28,672 nucleotides of DNA from Streptomyces sp. NRRL S-340 (lineage in GTDB: Bacteria > Actinomycetota > Actinomycetes > Streptomycetales > Streptomycetaceae), in NCBI RefSeq assembly GCF_000720185.1, contig NZ_JOIY01000070.1:1-28672 (forward strand), in the 5' to 3' direction. The position numbers and the translations under genes were made by a program. Every line of letters starts with the position of its first letter. Position 1 is the stretch's first letter. The notes beneath the pieces are model-generated. The model saw nothing but the letters and a program-made list of their open reading frames with translations, ran no database searches and was not told the origin of the DNA. Below, piece after piece: positions 1-7,375 of the stretch.

Positions 1-179
1 CGGCTCTCCTCGCCGACTCCACCCAGTTCCTCACGGTCCCAGGCAGCCACCGCCGACTCGGCCACGGGCCGAGGCAACCGAACGCTGATCCGGCTGATCT
101 GGGCATCGAGATGAGCCCCGACCGCCGCCAGCACCGTGCGGTCCTGCTGATACCTCACGTACTGCTCGCGGTCTTCCAC
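1..179 (-). CDS. Hypothetical protein, N-terminal part (runs off the left edge)
   Basis: An open frame runs leftwards off the window from a GTG at 179. The visible 59 residues begin VEDREQYVRYQQDRTVLAAV and go on with a charged, helical stretch (AHLDAQISRISVRLPRP). I recognise the style as a small conserved actinomycete hypothetical protein but cannot name a domain. No transmembrane segment or signal peptide is visible in this part. The start is uncertain: there is no strong ribosome binding site, but no ATG lies upstream in the frame. It is transcribed in the same direction as the next regulator gene, about 70 bases downstream of that gene's stop, so the two could share a transcript. Confidence 0.5.
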   Translation of the reverse strand, partial: MEDREQYVRYQQDRTVLAAVGAHLDAQISRISVRLPRPVAESAVAAWDREELGGVGEES

Positions 180-249
180 GAGTCGAGGGTACTCAGGCCC
201 AATCGAGGGACCGGCTCCAGAGCCGCCCCCTCCGTCATGCCCCCGGCCG

Positions 250-573
250 CTACCAGCGCACCCCGAGGGCGGCCCGCACCGCCGGCTGCTCAGCGGCGGG
301 GACGAGCGTCAGCAGGCTCCGGACGGTCAGGTGAGCCTCGCCTGGATGGCGGAGTGCGCTGTCCAGGTGGAGGGTGCAGCGCGTGCGCCGTCCGTCCCGC
401 TTGCGGCTGAGGTGGCCGGCTTCTTCAAGGTCACAGACGATCTTCTGGGCCGTGCGCTCGGTGATGTGGCAGGCCGCGGCGATGCCACGGAAGCGCGCGG
501 AGGGGTCGCGGGCGATGGCCGGCAGGACGCGGGCATGGTCCGTGAGGAAGGCCCGCCCTCCGCTCTGTTCCAT
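250..573 (-). CDS. Small winged-helix (MarR/ArsR-like) transcriptional regulator
   Basis: The 107-residue product begins MEQSGGRAFL and has a winged-helix layout: a helix around residues 9-21 (DHARVLPAIARDP), a helix-turn-helix around 25-52 (FRGIAAACHITERTAQKIV), then a wing with SRKRDGRRTR near 56-65. Such proteins are usually cytoplasmic repressors or activators; the ligand cannot be inferred. The ATG at 573 was chosen because AAGGAG lies about ten bases upstream and the homologous region begins there; the frame stays open further upstream only because it runs antisense to the next gene. It is divergent from the RsbW-like ATPase at 911, with about 340 bases between them. The length is normal for stand-alone single-domain regulators of this type. 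Confidence 0.75.
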   Translation of the reverse strand: MEQSGGRAFLTDHARVLPAIARDPSARFRGIAAACHITERTAQKIVCDLEEAGHLSRKRDGRRTRCTLHLDSALRHPGEAHLTVRSLLTLVPAAEQPAVRAALGVRW

Positions 574-910
574 GACGTGTCCTGCTCCTTGTGCACTGCC
601 GTGCCCGGGTAATCCGGTGGCGTTCACCACATGGTGGCGACCGCCGCTTTCGTCATGCGGCCAACTCCGCCGGCAGCTCATCGGCCAGCTTCTCGGAAGC
701 CGGCCGCGGCGATGACGCAACGGCCATCGGGACCGCGACGGCCCCGTACAGCCCTGGTCCATCCTGCCCCCGTGCCTTCGCTGGTGGCTTTCCGGCAGAT
801 AGTTGCTGCCTGGCAAAGACCGGAAAATCGTTTCATGTTTGTGAGGGCGGGTGTGTCTTGGGTAGAGGGCGCGGAGCAGTGGTCGACGCTTCGGAAGTGA
901 GGCGGCCGGC
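574..910. other. Divergent intergenic region without a convincing gene
   Basis: This stretch separates the winged-helix regulator from the ATP-binding protein. The open frames in it have no family resemblance and look like high-G+C shadows. A GGGTA at 860-864 preceded by GTTT at 837-840 recalls stress-sigma (SigB/SigF-like) promoters, but the 19-base spacer is longer than the usual 14-16, so I do not call a promoter. Confidence 0.4.
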
Positions 911-1387
911 ATGGGAGTGCCTGTCCAGGACGGCGACCGTGAGTCACCCACGGATCGCCTGTTCATGGTGTCCGTGGCCTTCGAGGGCAGCGAGGACATC
1001 GCCGAGGCCCGGCACCTGGCCCGCTCGTTCCTGACGGACGTGCAAGCGGTGCACGGAGTACCGGTGTCCGACAGCGCCATGGGTGTGGTGCAGCTGGTGG
1101 TGAGCGAGCTGGTGACCAACGCCCGCAAATACGCTCCCGGCCCGTGTCTTGTCACCCTGGAGGCCTGTGGGGGTGCGGTGGAGGTGACGGTGTGGGACAG
1201 CGAACCGTGCCTGCCCGGGGCCCGGACTGCTGACCCGGAGCGAATCGGCCGGCACGGTCTGGAGATCGTGATGGCGGTCTGCCGCAGTTTCGAGATGCAC
1301 CGGGAGCCGGTGGGCAAGTGGATCGTGGCGGCCGTGGTGCTGGCCGACGATCCGGTCGGGGACGAGGCCGGTGATCAGATCTGCTGA
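911..1387 (+). CDS. ATP-binding protein, RsbW/anti-sigma-like (HATPase_c_2)
   Basis: This 158-residue protein has the GHKL-type ATP-binding fold of Streptomyces anti-sigma and regulatory kinases. The N box is visible at about residues 65-77 (VVSELVTNARKYA), a G1-like region near 94-99 (VWDSEP, with an aspartate but without the usual DxGxG), and the G2 loop at about 116-121 (GRHGLE). Family members bind ATP and either sequester a sigma factor or phosphorylate an anti-anti-sigma partner. No partner gene is adjacent, though a SpoIIE-type phosphatase and a GAF-ANTAR regulator occur 11-13 kb away. The ATG at 911 gives a normal family length; ATG codons further in (for example MVSVAF) are alternative starts. 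The absence of a canonical DxGxG means kinase activity should not be assumed. Confidence 0.8.
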   Translation: MGVPVQDGDRESPTDRLFMVSVAFEGSEDIAEARHLARSFLTDVQAVHGVPVSDSAMGVVQLVVSELVTNARKYAPGPCLVTLEACGGAVEVTVWDSEPCLPGARTADPERIGRHGLEIVMAVCRSFEMHREPVGKWIVAAVVLADDPVGDEAGDQIC

Positions 1388-1395
1388 CGCTGAAC

Positions 1396-1412
1396 GGCCC
1401 CCTGACGGGGCC
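1396..1412 (+). terminator. Hairpin after the ATP-binding protein
   Basis: GGCCCC and GGGGCC form a six-base-pair stem around a five-base loop, nine bases after the stop codon. There is no T tract, as is common in high-G+C actinomycetes, so the call rests on the stem and its position. Confidence 0.45.
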
Positions 1413-1552
1413 ACAGGAGGCTGCCAAGCACGGCATTATGCACGTGATCAAGGCCGGCCGGACCCGCCGCGGCTCGGGCAAGACGCGTCGCGGCCCTGGA
1501 CGGCCGGTGAGGTGAGGGTGCCTGACGCCGCGGTCGACCTCGGCTCCGACCG

Positions 1553-1565
1553 GGTCTGTCAGACC
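1553..1565. promoter_or_regulatory. Perfect palindrome upstream of the VOC gene
   Basis: GGTCTG-T-CAGACC is a perfect 6-1-6 inverted repeat ending 19 bases before the ATG of the VOC gene. It lies where an operator or the start of an untranslated leader would be. No regulator can be assigned. Confidence 0.35.
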
Positions 1566-1584
1566 TGCCTGAGATGCTTCGAAC

Positions 1585-2040
1585 ATGGAGATGACAGTGC
1601 AGCTGACAATCGACTGCTCCGATCCGCAGAGAATGGTGACTTTCTGGGCCGAGGCCCTGGGCTACGTGCCTGAGCCTCCGCCGGACGGACACGCCACGTG
1701 GCGTGCTCACTGGGCGGCTATGGGGGTGCCCGAAGCAGAGTTGCCGGCCGGTGCCGGGGATATCCCGGAGTCGATCATCGATCCCGCGGGAAGCGGGCCG
1801 AGGGTGTGGTTCCAGCAGGTTCCGGAGCCGAAGGTCGCCAAGAACCGGTGGCACTTCGACCTGAAGGTCGGTGGGGGCCGTCACGTCCCGCTGGACGTCC
1901 GCGCACAGCGGGTCAAGGCTACGGTGGATCGGCTGGTCAAAGCTGGTGCCACCGTGCTGCGGATCAAGGATGAGCCGGACATGGGGCTCTACGCGGCCGC
2001 CATGCAGGACCCCGAGGGCAACGAATTCGACGTCGTCTGA
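1585..2040 (+). CDS. VOC family (glyoxalase-like) protein
   Basis: The 151-residue product has the two half-modules of a vicinal-oxygen-chelate protein. The first begins QLTIDCSDPQRMVTFWAEAL near residue 6 and the second has HFDLKV near 93 and ends in the family's closing motif DPEGNEFDVV. These proteins bind metal-chelated substrates and include glyoxalases, dioxygenases and antibiotic-binding resistance proteins; the sequence does not distinguish among them. A second ATG two codons in is an equally good start. The gene stands alone, preceded by a perfect palindrome and followed within ten bases by degraded IS5-type sequence, so an insertion stopped just after its stop codon and left the gene intact. 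Confidence 0.8.
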   Translation: MEMTVQLTIDCSDPQRMVTFWAEALGYVPEPPPDGHATWRAHWAAMGVPEAELPAGAGDIPESIIDPAGSGPRVWFQQVPEPKVAKNRWHFDLKVGGGRHVPLDVRAQRVKATVDRLVKAGATVLRIKDEPDMGLYAAAMQDPEGNEFDVV

Positions 2041-2046
2041 GGGTTG

Positions 2047-2600
2047 TTGCGACGGTGCTGGTCACAGCCGTTCGTTGATAGCTGCGATCAGCACGGTCGC
2101 TTCGTAGCGGACGGCGAGTTTGTCGTTGGGGGCGCGACTGCGCGGTGCCGCTTGATCCGGTTGATGCCGCACTCAACCGTGTGCCTCTCGCGGTAGTCGG
2201 CTGGCCTTGTCGAACTTCGATGGTCGGGCCACCTGAAGAGCCGCGGACCAGGCGTGTTTGACCTGGTCCTTCTTTTCCGGGACCGTGCAACGGATCCCGC
2301 GTCTGCGCAGGTAGGCGCGGTTCTTCCGGGAGCCGTACGCCTTGTCCGCGCGGACCTTGTCCGGGCGCTTGCGTGGGCGGCTGAGGCCGATCCTGAGCAC
2401 CCGGATGTTCTCCAGCACCGGTTCGAACTGCGGGGAATCCCCGTGCTGTCCGGGCGTGATGACGATGGACATGGACGTCTGTCCCTGATCCACTGCGAGG
2501 TGGAGCTTGGTCGTCAGCCCGCCGCGCGAGCCCGGCGGAAGCCGATGACCTGCTCGCCAGGGTCGTGGCCTGGGCGCAGGAGACCGTTCGGGACCATAGG
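2047..2600 (-). pseudogene. IS5-family transposase remnant, multiply frameshifted
   Basis: On the minus strand the sequence reads [15 protein letters not shown], then [38 protein letters not shown] and PSKFDKA, which are the middle and C-terminal blocks of an IS5-type DDE transposase. After PSKFDKA (about 2205) the expected continuation ([18 protein letters not shown]) is in another frame, and [18 protein letters not shown], which should close the protein, is in a third frame ending near 2055. A further shift separates an upstream block (PGEQVIG, about 2560) from GGLTTK. The N-terminal third, including the first catalytic aspartate, is absent. This cannot encode an active transposase. One end lies directly against the VOC stop codon, the other against a truncated LysR gene. 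Confidence 0.8.
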
Positions 2601-2644
2601 GCGCCCGGGAGGACCGAACAAGGTGTGAGGCCGCTCCGTCCCCG

Positions 2645-2995
2645 CTGAACTTCGGCACTATGCTGCCCGCCTGCGAAGGGCACTGGCTGCGCCGCCTGCT
2701 CGACCGGCTCTTCGCCGCCCACGGCCTGACCCCGAAGATCGTCTGCGTCAGCGACGAGCACAGCGCCATCGCCGGCCTGATCAGCGCCGGCCTCGGTATC
2801 GGCTTGGTCCCCACCTTCGCCCGCCGCGCCGCCGGCCACGCGCCGGTCGCCTGGCGCACGGTCGACCACCCCGACTGCCGCCGTACCGTCACGCTTTACT
2901 GGGGCGCCGACAGCCATCTGTCACCAGCCACCCGCCTGCTGCGCACCACCGTCACCCGCTGGGACTGGACGACCGGCGCACCGCAAGGCGAATAG
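2645..2995 (+). pseudogene. LysR-family regulator, C-terminal fragment only
   Basis: The frame reads LNFGTMLPACEGHWLRRLLD, then SDEHSAIAGLISAGLGIGLV and TVTLYWGADSHLSPATRLL, which is the distal half of a LysR substrate-binding domain (about 110 of the usual 300 residues). The helix-turn-helix and the first substrate-binding lobe are missing, replaced upstream by IS5-type sequence. An ATG at 2660 happens to lie inside the fragment, so a gene finder may report a 111-residue protein, but nothing suggests it is translated. The strand and the junction fit an insertion followed by deletion of the regulator's 5' part. Confidence 0.75.
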
Positions 2996-3024
2996 CCCCT
3001 GTCTGCTGTTCCGCAGACAGGGGC
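2995..3024. terminator. Strong bidirectional terminator hairpin
   Basis: GCCCCTGTCTGC and GCAGACAGGGGC form a perfect 12-base-pair stem with a six-base loop. It starts at the stop codon of the LysR fragment and lies 28 bases beyond the stop of the convergent LUD gene, so it probably served both. There is no long T run on either side. Confidence 0.85.
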
Positions 3025-3051
3025 CGGTTTCGCCGATCCGGTCCGGTGCCG

Positions 3052-3681
3052 TCAGAACCCGATCGCCTCGCGGATCAGCAGGACGGTGCCCCGTCCGGGC
3101 TCGGTCTCGGCGTTCATGATGAGCACCCGGTTCAGCGCGGCGGGCTGCCCGTACACCTTCTGGGTACGCTCGTTCTCCAGAGGCAGACAGTGCTCTTCCA
3201 CTCGCCGCAGCGCGGCGGGCAGGTCCGGTACGATCTTCTGCGCTCCCACGACCCAGATCGCCCGAGCGGCGGCGCCGGCGTAGCCGGGCAGTTGGCTTCC
3301 GCTGGCCGAACCTGCCACCAGGGACCCGGTCTCGGTGACCGCGGCGACGCTGCCCACGATGAAGTCCGGGACCGACAGCGCCGCCCAGATCTCGTTCCGC
3401 TGCGTGACCCGATCCATCGTCCAGCCCCTGGCCTTGACCGAGTCGTAACGGCCGCTGGTGTTGAGGGCGTCGTCGATACCGGAGAGGCGAAGGGTCTCAC
3501 TCGCTCCGGTGAACACCGCGGCGCCTTCCGGGATCATCTGTTCGACACGCGCCCGCGCGGCAGCGGCGCTATCGACGATCTCCACCACGAAACCGTGGTC
3601 GGTCAGCGCAGCAGCCGCCCGCTGCAGGCGCTCCTCGGCGGCGGGGTCGGTGAACAGCGGTGCCGGAATATCAGTGGTCAT
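3052..3681 (-). CDS. LUD domain (LutC/YkgG-like) protein
   Basis: The 209-residue product is almost entirely one LUD domain. Recognisable blocks are IPEGAAVFTGASETL (about 60-75), DFIVGSVAAVTETGSLVAGS (about 112-131) and a C-terminal region with PLENERTQKVYG. In LutABC complexes this family supports L-lactate oxidation, but stand-alone single-domain members like this one have no established reaction. The ATG at 3681 is chosen because GGGAGG lies about seven bases upstream; a longer open frame upstream overlaps the divergent sigma gene and lacks domain similarity. It is convergent with the LysR stub and divergent from the broken sigma gene. No lutA- or lutB-like neighbour is present. Confidence 0.8.
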   Translation of the reverse strand: MTTDIPAPLFTDPAAEERLQRAAAALTDHGFVVEIVDSAAAARARVEQMIPEGAAVFTGASETLRLSGIDDALNTSGRYDSVKARGWTMDRVTQRNEIWAALSVPDFIVGSVAAVTETGSLVAGSASGSQLPGYAGAAARAIWVVGAQKIVPDLPAALRRVEEHCLPLENERTQKVYGQPAALNRVLIMNAETEPGRGTVLLIREAIGF

Positions 3682-3744
3682 GATGAGCCTCCCGCTCACA
3701 CGGTGGTGTTGCCGTCTTCCTCTGGCGACAAGGCAGCCCCGCGA

Positions 3745-3774
3745 AATGTGAGGCGACGTGCTTAGGCTCACATT
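3745..3774. promoter_or_regulatory. Inverted repeat in the LUD/sigma divergent promoter
   Basis: AATGTGAG (3745-3752) and CTCACATT (3767-3774) are perfect 8-base inverted arms 14 bases apart, placed between two divergent start codons (3681 and 3835). The size and position suit a dimeric regulator. It does not match the promoter pattern I know for ECF41 sigma factors. Confidence 0.45.
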
Positions 3775-3834
3775 CCGATGCGCTGTCTTGTCGGATGCGG
3801 TAGAGCGGATCCAAGAGAAGGAGACAGTGCCACC

Positions 3835-4756
3835 ATGACCACCCAACCCGGGCCGGGCCTGGAAAGAGTCATGAGTGAGCGGCGGCAGCTGATCAACCTC
3901 ACTTACCGGCTCCTCGGCTCACTGGCGGAGGCCGAAGACGCCGTTCAGGAGACCTACACCCGCTGGTACGCCATGTCCGCCCAACAGCGCGGCGCCGTGG
4001 AGTCCCCAGGGGCATGGCTGACCACGGTCGCCACCCGCATCTGCCTGAACCTGCTCGGCTCGGCGCGCGCCCTATGTGGGCGAGTGGCTGCCCGAGCCGC
4101 TGCCCGGGCCCGCCGACCGGGCCGGCTGGTCCGGCCCCGCCGGCACGGACCCCGCTGACCGAGTGACTTTGGACGAGTCGGTCAGCATGGCGTTCCTCGT
4201 CGTACTCGACTCCATGACCCCGGCCGAGCGCGTCGCCTTCGTCCTGCACGACGTCTTCGGCTACCCCTTCGCCGAGGTCGCCGAGATCACTGGCCGTACT
4301 CCGGCCGCCTGCCGCCAACTGGCCTCCTCCGCCCGCCGCCGCGTCAGCACAACACGAACCTCTGCAACCCTCCCGAACTGGCCGAGTTCGGCATCCCAGC
4401 GAGCCAACATCGTCCGCGACTTCAAGGCGGCCTGGCAGGCCAAAGACATCGCTGCCCTCATCGGTCTGCTCGACCCCGACGCGACAGCGGTCGCCGACAG
4501 CGGAGGCCTGGCTCTGTCCTTCCTGGACCCGATCAAGGGCGCGGAACAGATCGCCCGCGGCTGGATCGAGATCGCCAACCGGACACCGGGCCCCATGACG
4601 TTGCTGGAGCGCACCGTCAACGGCCAGCCCGGGCTGGCCGCCGAGCAGGACGGCGTCGTCGTGACGGTGTTCGCGTTCGACGTCGTCGACGATCGGATCC
4701 GGCACATCTGGGTCATCCGCAACCCTGAGAAGCTGCGGCCCTGGACCATGAACTGA
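3835..4756 (+). pseudogene. ECF41/SigJ-like sigma factor gene, frameshifted
   Basis: The first frame, from an ATG at 3835 with GAAGGAGA upstream, encodes a sigma region 2 (INLTYRLLGSLAEAEDAVQE, then VESPGAWLTTVATRICLNLL). It then leaves frame near 4071. From 4073 another frame supplies YVGEWLPEPLPGPADRAGW, region 4 (MTPAERVAFVLHDVFGYPFA, TGRTPAACRQLASSARRRV) and a C-terminal SnoaL-like domain (VRDFKAAWQAKDIAALIGLL to HIWVIRNPEKL). That order is characteristic of ECF41 (SigJ-type) sigma factors, whose SnoaL domain controls activity. In the family the linker usually contains an RRER-like segment at this point; here one base stands where about twelve are expected, suggesting an 11-nt deletion. 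The second frame alone (4076-4756) lacks the core-binding region, so full activity is unlikely unless the shift is a sequencing error. Confidence 0.8.
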
Positions 4757-4874
4757 CGTCAGAGAACGGTGACGCCCCTCCCGGCGGCTGCTGCCACGCG
4801 TCTTCACCGTCAAGCGTGCTCAGGGTGGTGGCCGGGAGTGGCGGGAGCCGCCCCCCGCTTGCCCCGCTGCGCCT

Positions 4875-4891
4875 GCCGACCTGGTGTCGGC
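4875..4891 (+). terminator. Possible hairpin in the gap after the sigma pseudogene
   Basis: GCCGAC and GTCGGC form a six-base-pair stem with a five-base loop. It lies about 120 bases beyond the sigma frame and just beyond the end of the convergent MerR frame. The stem is short and has no T tract. Confidence 0.25.
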
Positions 4892-4897
4892 GGCCAC

Positions 4898-5665
4898 TTA
4901 GGATCCGGTGCCGTCGATGATCAGCGCGGTCGGCGTGATCCCCTGCTGCATCCGCCAGGCCAGACGGGCACGCACCTGCGTCCCGGCTCCTGAAGGTCGG
5001 CCAGGCCTCTCACCGCCCTGCTCCGGGAGCTGATCGGGACGGACAACGGAGTCCACCTGCGGGACCTCCGGCCGGCCGTGCGAGAGCGGCTTCCCGGCCT
5101 CCAGGACGCCAGCGATGAGGAGCTGCGCGGGCAGCTGCTCCAGGCCGGCTACGACCCGTCCCGTAGGTTCCGCGCCAGGGGCAAGGCAGGGCGGGCCGGT
5201 GTGCACCGTGACGAGCAGCAGGGCGAGCACCTCCCGGTCCTTGGCGGCTATGGGGGAGGCGGCCAGGGGAGAGCCGGACGGACCGGCGGCGGGTCCGGCG
5301 AACAGGGCCGTCAGCTCCGGTGAGAGCGGCCCCTCGGTGGGCAGTTCACCCGCGTCGAGCAGGGCCCGCAGCCGCGCCCGCCGCTCCCGCAGCGCCGCCT
5401 CCTGCCGCGCCAGGTCGGCGTCCAGCTCTTCGAGTACGTCGACGAGATCACGCCCGGCGACCTCGGCGAGCACGTCCCGGACCTCGGCCAGACCCAGCCC
5501 CAGCTCCGTCAGCCTGATCCGGGCCAGGACGACGGCGTGGCGGAGCGTGTAGTGCCGGTACCCGTTGGAACGCCGCTCGGCCTGCGGGAGCAGCCCCACG
5601 TGGTGGTAGTGCCGCACGGTCCGCGTGGTGACGCCGACGGCCGCGGCGAGTTCTCCGATCCGCAT
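4898..5665 (-). CDS. MerR-family regulator with replaced C-terminal end
   Basis: The protein begins MRIGELAAAVGVTTRTVRHY, a textbook MerR winged helix (residues 1-70), followed by a long dimerisation helix with an alternating LARQEAALRERRARLRALL pattern (about 85-103) and the segment GPLSPELTALF. Up to IAAKDREVLALL (about 139-150) it looks like an ordinary MerR protein. From about residue 152 (near 5212) the sequence no longer fits the family and is antisense to another possible coding remnant, so the true effector domain appears to be lost and the last 100 residues to be foreign read-through. The ATG at 5665 is 33 bases from the stop of the monooxygenase gene upstream on the same strand, so the two may be co-transcribed. 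No metal-binding cysteine pair is visible. Confidence 0.65.
   Translation of the reverse strand: MRIGELAAAVGVTTRTVRHYHHVGLLPQAERRSNGYRHYTLRHAVVLARIRLTELGLGLAEVRDVLAEVAGRDLVDVLEELDADLARQEAALRERRARLRALLDAGELPTEGPLSPELTALFAGPAAGPSGSPLAASPIAAKDREVLALLLVTVHTGPPCLAPGAEPTGRVVAGLEQLPAQLLIAGVLEAGKPLSHGRPEVPQVDSVVRPDQLPEQGGERPGRPSGAGTQVRARLAWRMQQGITPTALIIDGTGS
4994..5323 (+). other. Possible coding remnant overlapping the MerR 3' end
   Basis: Between about 5009 and 5215 the plus strand reads LTALLRELIGTDNGVHLRDL, AVRERLPGLQDASDEELRG and, near the end, RAGVHRDE. The pattern of a short helical domain followed by GVHRDE resembles the C-terminal tails of some actinomycete FtsK-like and plasmid-borne proteins, though I cannot name the family with confidence. 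The frame opens right after a stop at 4991 and has no start signal. After 5215 it merely runs antisense to real MerR coding sequence. I read it as the 3' tail of a lost gene now fused to the end of the MerR gene. Confidence 0.3.
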
Positions 5666-5698
5666 GGGACCAGTACAGACGTTGACGCCACGTCAAGG

Positions 5699-7375
5699 TC
5701 AAGCGCGTTCGGCAGGCCTGCCGAACCAGCGTTCCAGGGCCGTGGGCAGGGGATCGGTGCCGGCCGCCGCTTCCGTACGCGCGCCCGTACCGGCGCCGCT
5801 GCCCGCCCCCGTGTCCGCCGCCCAGGCCACGAAGCCGTCCGGCCGTACCAGCAGTGCGGCGAGATCCCGGTGCCCGGTGCCGGCGTAGCGGCTGCTGACG
5901 ACGGTGACCTGGTCGCCGTACCCCGCGGCGCACGACCGCAGCTCCCGGTTGTCGGTGAGGTCGAGCAGCAGGCCGCGGGCGCTGTGCAGGTGGTCGCCGA
6001 GGCGGCTGCCGTCGGCGAGTTCCAGGTCGGGCGCGCTCGCGCCGACGAGCGGGTGGTCGCCGGGGAGGTCGTAACGCTGCCAGATGCCGGAGATCTGCTT
6101 CACCAGGTACGTCGTCCCGGCCTTCGTCAGCGCCAGGTCGGTCACGACCCGGCGCAGCGCGCGGGCGTGCCGGTCCGGCCGCATGACGGCGATCTGCGCT
6201 CGGGTCCAGTCCAGCACCCAGGCGCCGATGGGGTGCCGTTCGGCCGTGTACGTGTCGAGCAGCCCCTCGGGTGCCCGGCCGCGCACCACCGCCGCCAGCT
6301 TCCAGCCGAGGTTCATCGCGTCACCGATGCCGAGGTTCAGTCCCTGCCCCCCGAACGGTGAATGCACGTGGGCGGCGTCCCCCGCGAGCAGCACCCGGCC
6401 CCTGCGGTAGGTGCTCGCCTGGCGTGCGTTGTCGGTGAAGCGGGTGATCGAGTGGATCTTCGTCACCGTCACGTCGGGGACACCGGAGACGCGGCGCAGG
6501 CTGTCCTGCAACTCCTGCGCGGTGATGGGCGCGGACCGGTCCGCGGGCGGCCCGTCGAACTCGACGGTGAGGACCCGGCCGGGGAAGGGCCCGTGGACGT
6601 ACGTACCGACCTCGGTCGTGTTCCAGCCCTTCCCCAGCTTCTCGGCGCCGGTCAGGTCCGCGACGGCCTGGTAGCCGGTGATCTCCGGGTCCGTGCCGGG
6701 GAAGCCGAACCCGGCGAGCTTGCGGACCGTGCTGCGCCCGCCGTCGCAGCCCACGAGCCAGCCGGCCCGGACGCGGCGGGAGGGGGCGGATCCGCCGGCC
6801 GGCACGAGTTCCACCGTGACGCCGTCCTCGCCCCGGTCCTGGAAGCCGGTCAGCTCGACACCGCGGCGCACCTCGACACCGAGCTGCCCGGCCCGTACGG
6901 CGAGGATCCGCTCCAGTTCCGCCTGCGGGACGCCGAGACCGGCCTCGGCCGCAGGGCCGACGTCGGCGAAGGCCGGGTCGGAGTCGTCGAACAGGTCCGC
7001 ACTCATCATGATCCCGGCGAAGTGCCCGGCGAACTTGGGCGGCAGCCGGTGCGCCCCGCCGCTTCCGCCGTCACCGCCGCTTCCGCCGTCACCGCCGCTG
7101 CCGGCCGTCCCGCCGCCTTGTACGAAGCCGCGGATCCGGTCCAGCATCCGCTCCCACTCCTGCGTCAGCTCGGGCAGCAGCCCCCGCCGGTAGAACGCCA
7201 CGGCGCTGGGCGTGTTGATCGCACCCGCCTTGATCGTCTCGTCCACCTCGATCAGCCGCTCCGCCACCAGCACCCGGGCCCCGCCGAGCCCCAGTTCGCA
7301 GGCGAGGAACAGTCCCACCGGGCCGGCGCCCGCCACCACCACGTCGTAGTCCCACAGCTCAGTCATGTCAGTCAT
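5699..7375 (-). CDS. FAD-dependent aromatic monooxygenase (PHBH type)
   Basis: The 558-residue protein has the three signature elements of single-component aromatic hydroxylases: a Rossmann GAGPVG at about residues 16-21, a DG-type motif in WLVGCDGGRSTVRKLAG, and a GD motif in LLAGDAAHVHSPFGGQGLN. A C-terminal thioredoxin-like region follows (from about 450, PDLELADGSRLGDHL), as in polyketide and rifampicin hydroxylases. It should use NAD(P)H and O2 to hydroxylate an aromatic or polyketide-like substrate in the cytoplasm; the substrate is unknown. An SGGDGG repeat encoded at 7061-7096 is inserted in the N-terminal third, where family members are usually compact. It is divergent from a TetR gene 46 bases away, which probably represses it. 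No Shine-Dalgarno sequence precedes the ATG, but TACAGT ends seven bases before it, suggesting a leaderless start. Confidence 0.88.
   Translation of the reverse strand: MTDMTELWDYDVVVAGAGPVGLFLACELGLGGARVLVAERLIEVDETIKAGAINTPSAVAFYRRGLLPELTQEWERMLDRIRGFVQGGGTAGSGGDGGSGGDGGSGGAHRLPPKFAGHFAGIMMSADLFDDSDPAFADVGPAAEAGLGVPQAELERILAVRAGQLGVEVRRGVELTGFQDRGEDGVTVELVPAGGSAPSRRVRAGWLVGCDGGRSTVRKLAGFGFPGTDPEITGYQAVADLTGAEKLGKGWNTTEVGTYVHGPFPGRVLTVEFDGPPADRSAPITAQELQDSLRRVSGVPDVTVTKIHSITRFTDNARQASTYRRGRVLLAGDAAHVHSPFGGQGLNLGIGDAMNLGWKLAAVVRGRAPEGLLDTYTAERHPIGAWVLDWTRAQIAVMRPDRHARALRRVVTDLALTKAGTTYLVKQISGIWQRYDLPGDHPLVGASAPDLELADGSRLGDHLHSARGLLLDLTDNRELRSCAAGYGDQVTVVSSRYAGTGHRDLAALLVRPDGFVAWAADTGAGSGAGTGARTEAAAGTDPLPTALERWFGRPAERA
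7061..7096. repeat. Two 18-bp tandem units inside the monooxygenase gene
   Basis: The unit GCTTCCGCCGTCACCGCC occurs twice head to tail with a partial third copy. On the minus strand it encodes a repeated Gly-Gly-Asp-Gly-Gly-Ser linker, so copy-number change would keep the frame. Confidence 0.85.

Noticed and set aside
837..864. SigB-like promoter before the RsbW-like ATPase
   Set aside because: GGGTA is present, but the GTTT is 19 bases away instead of 14-16.
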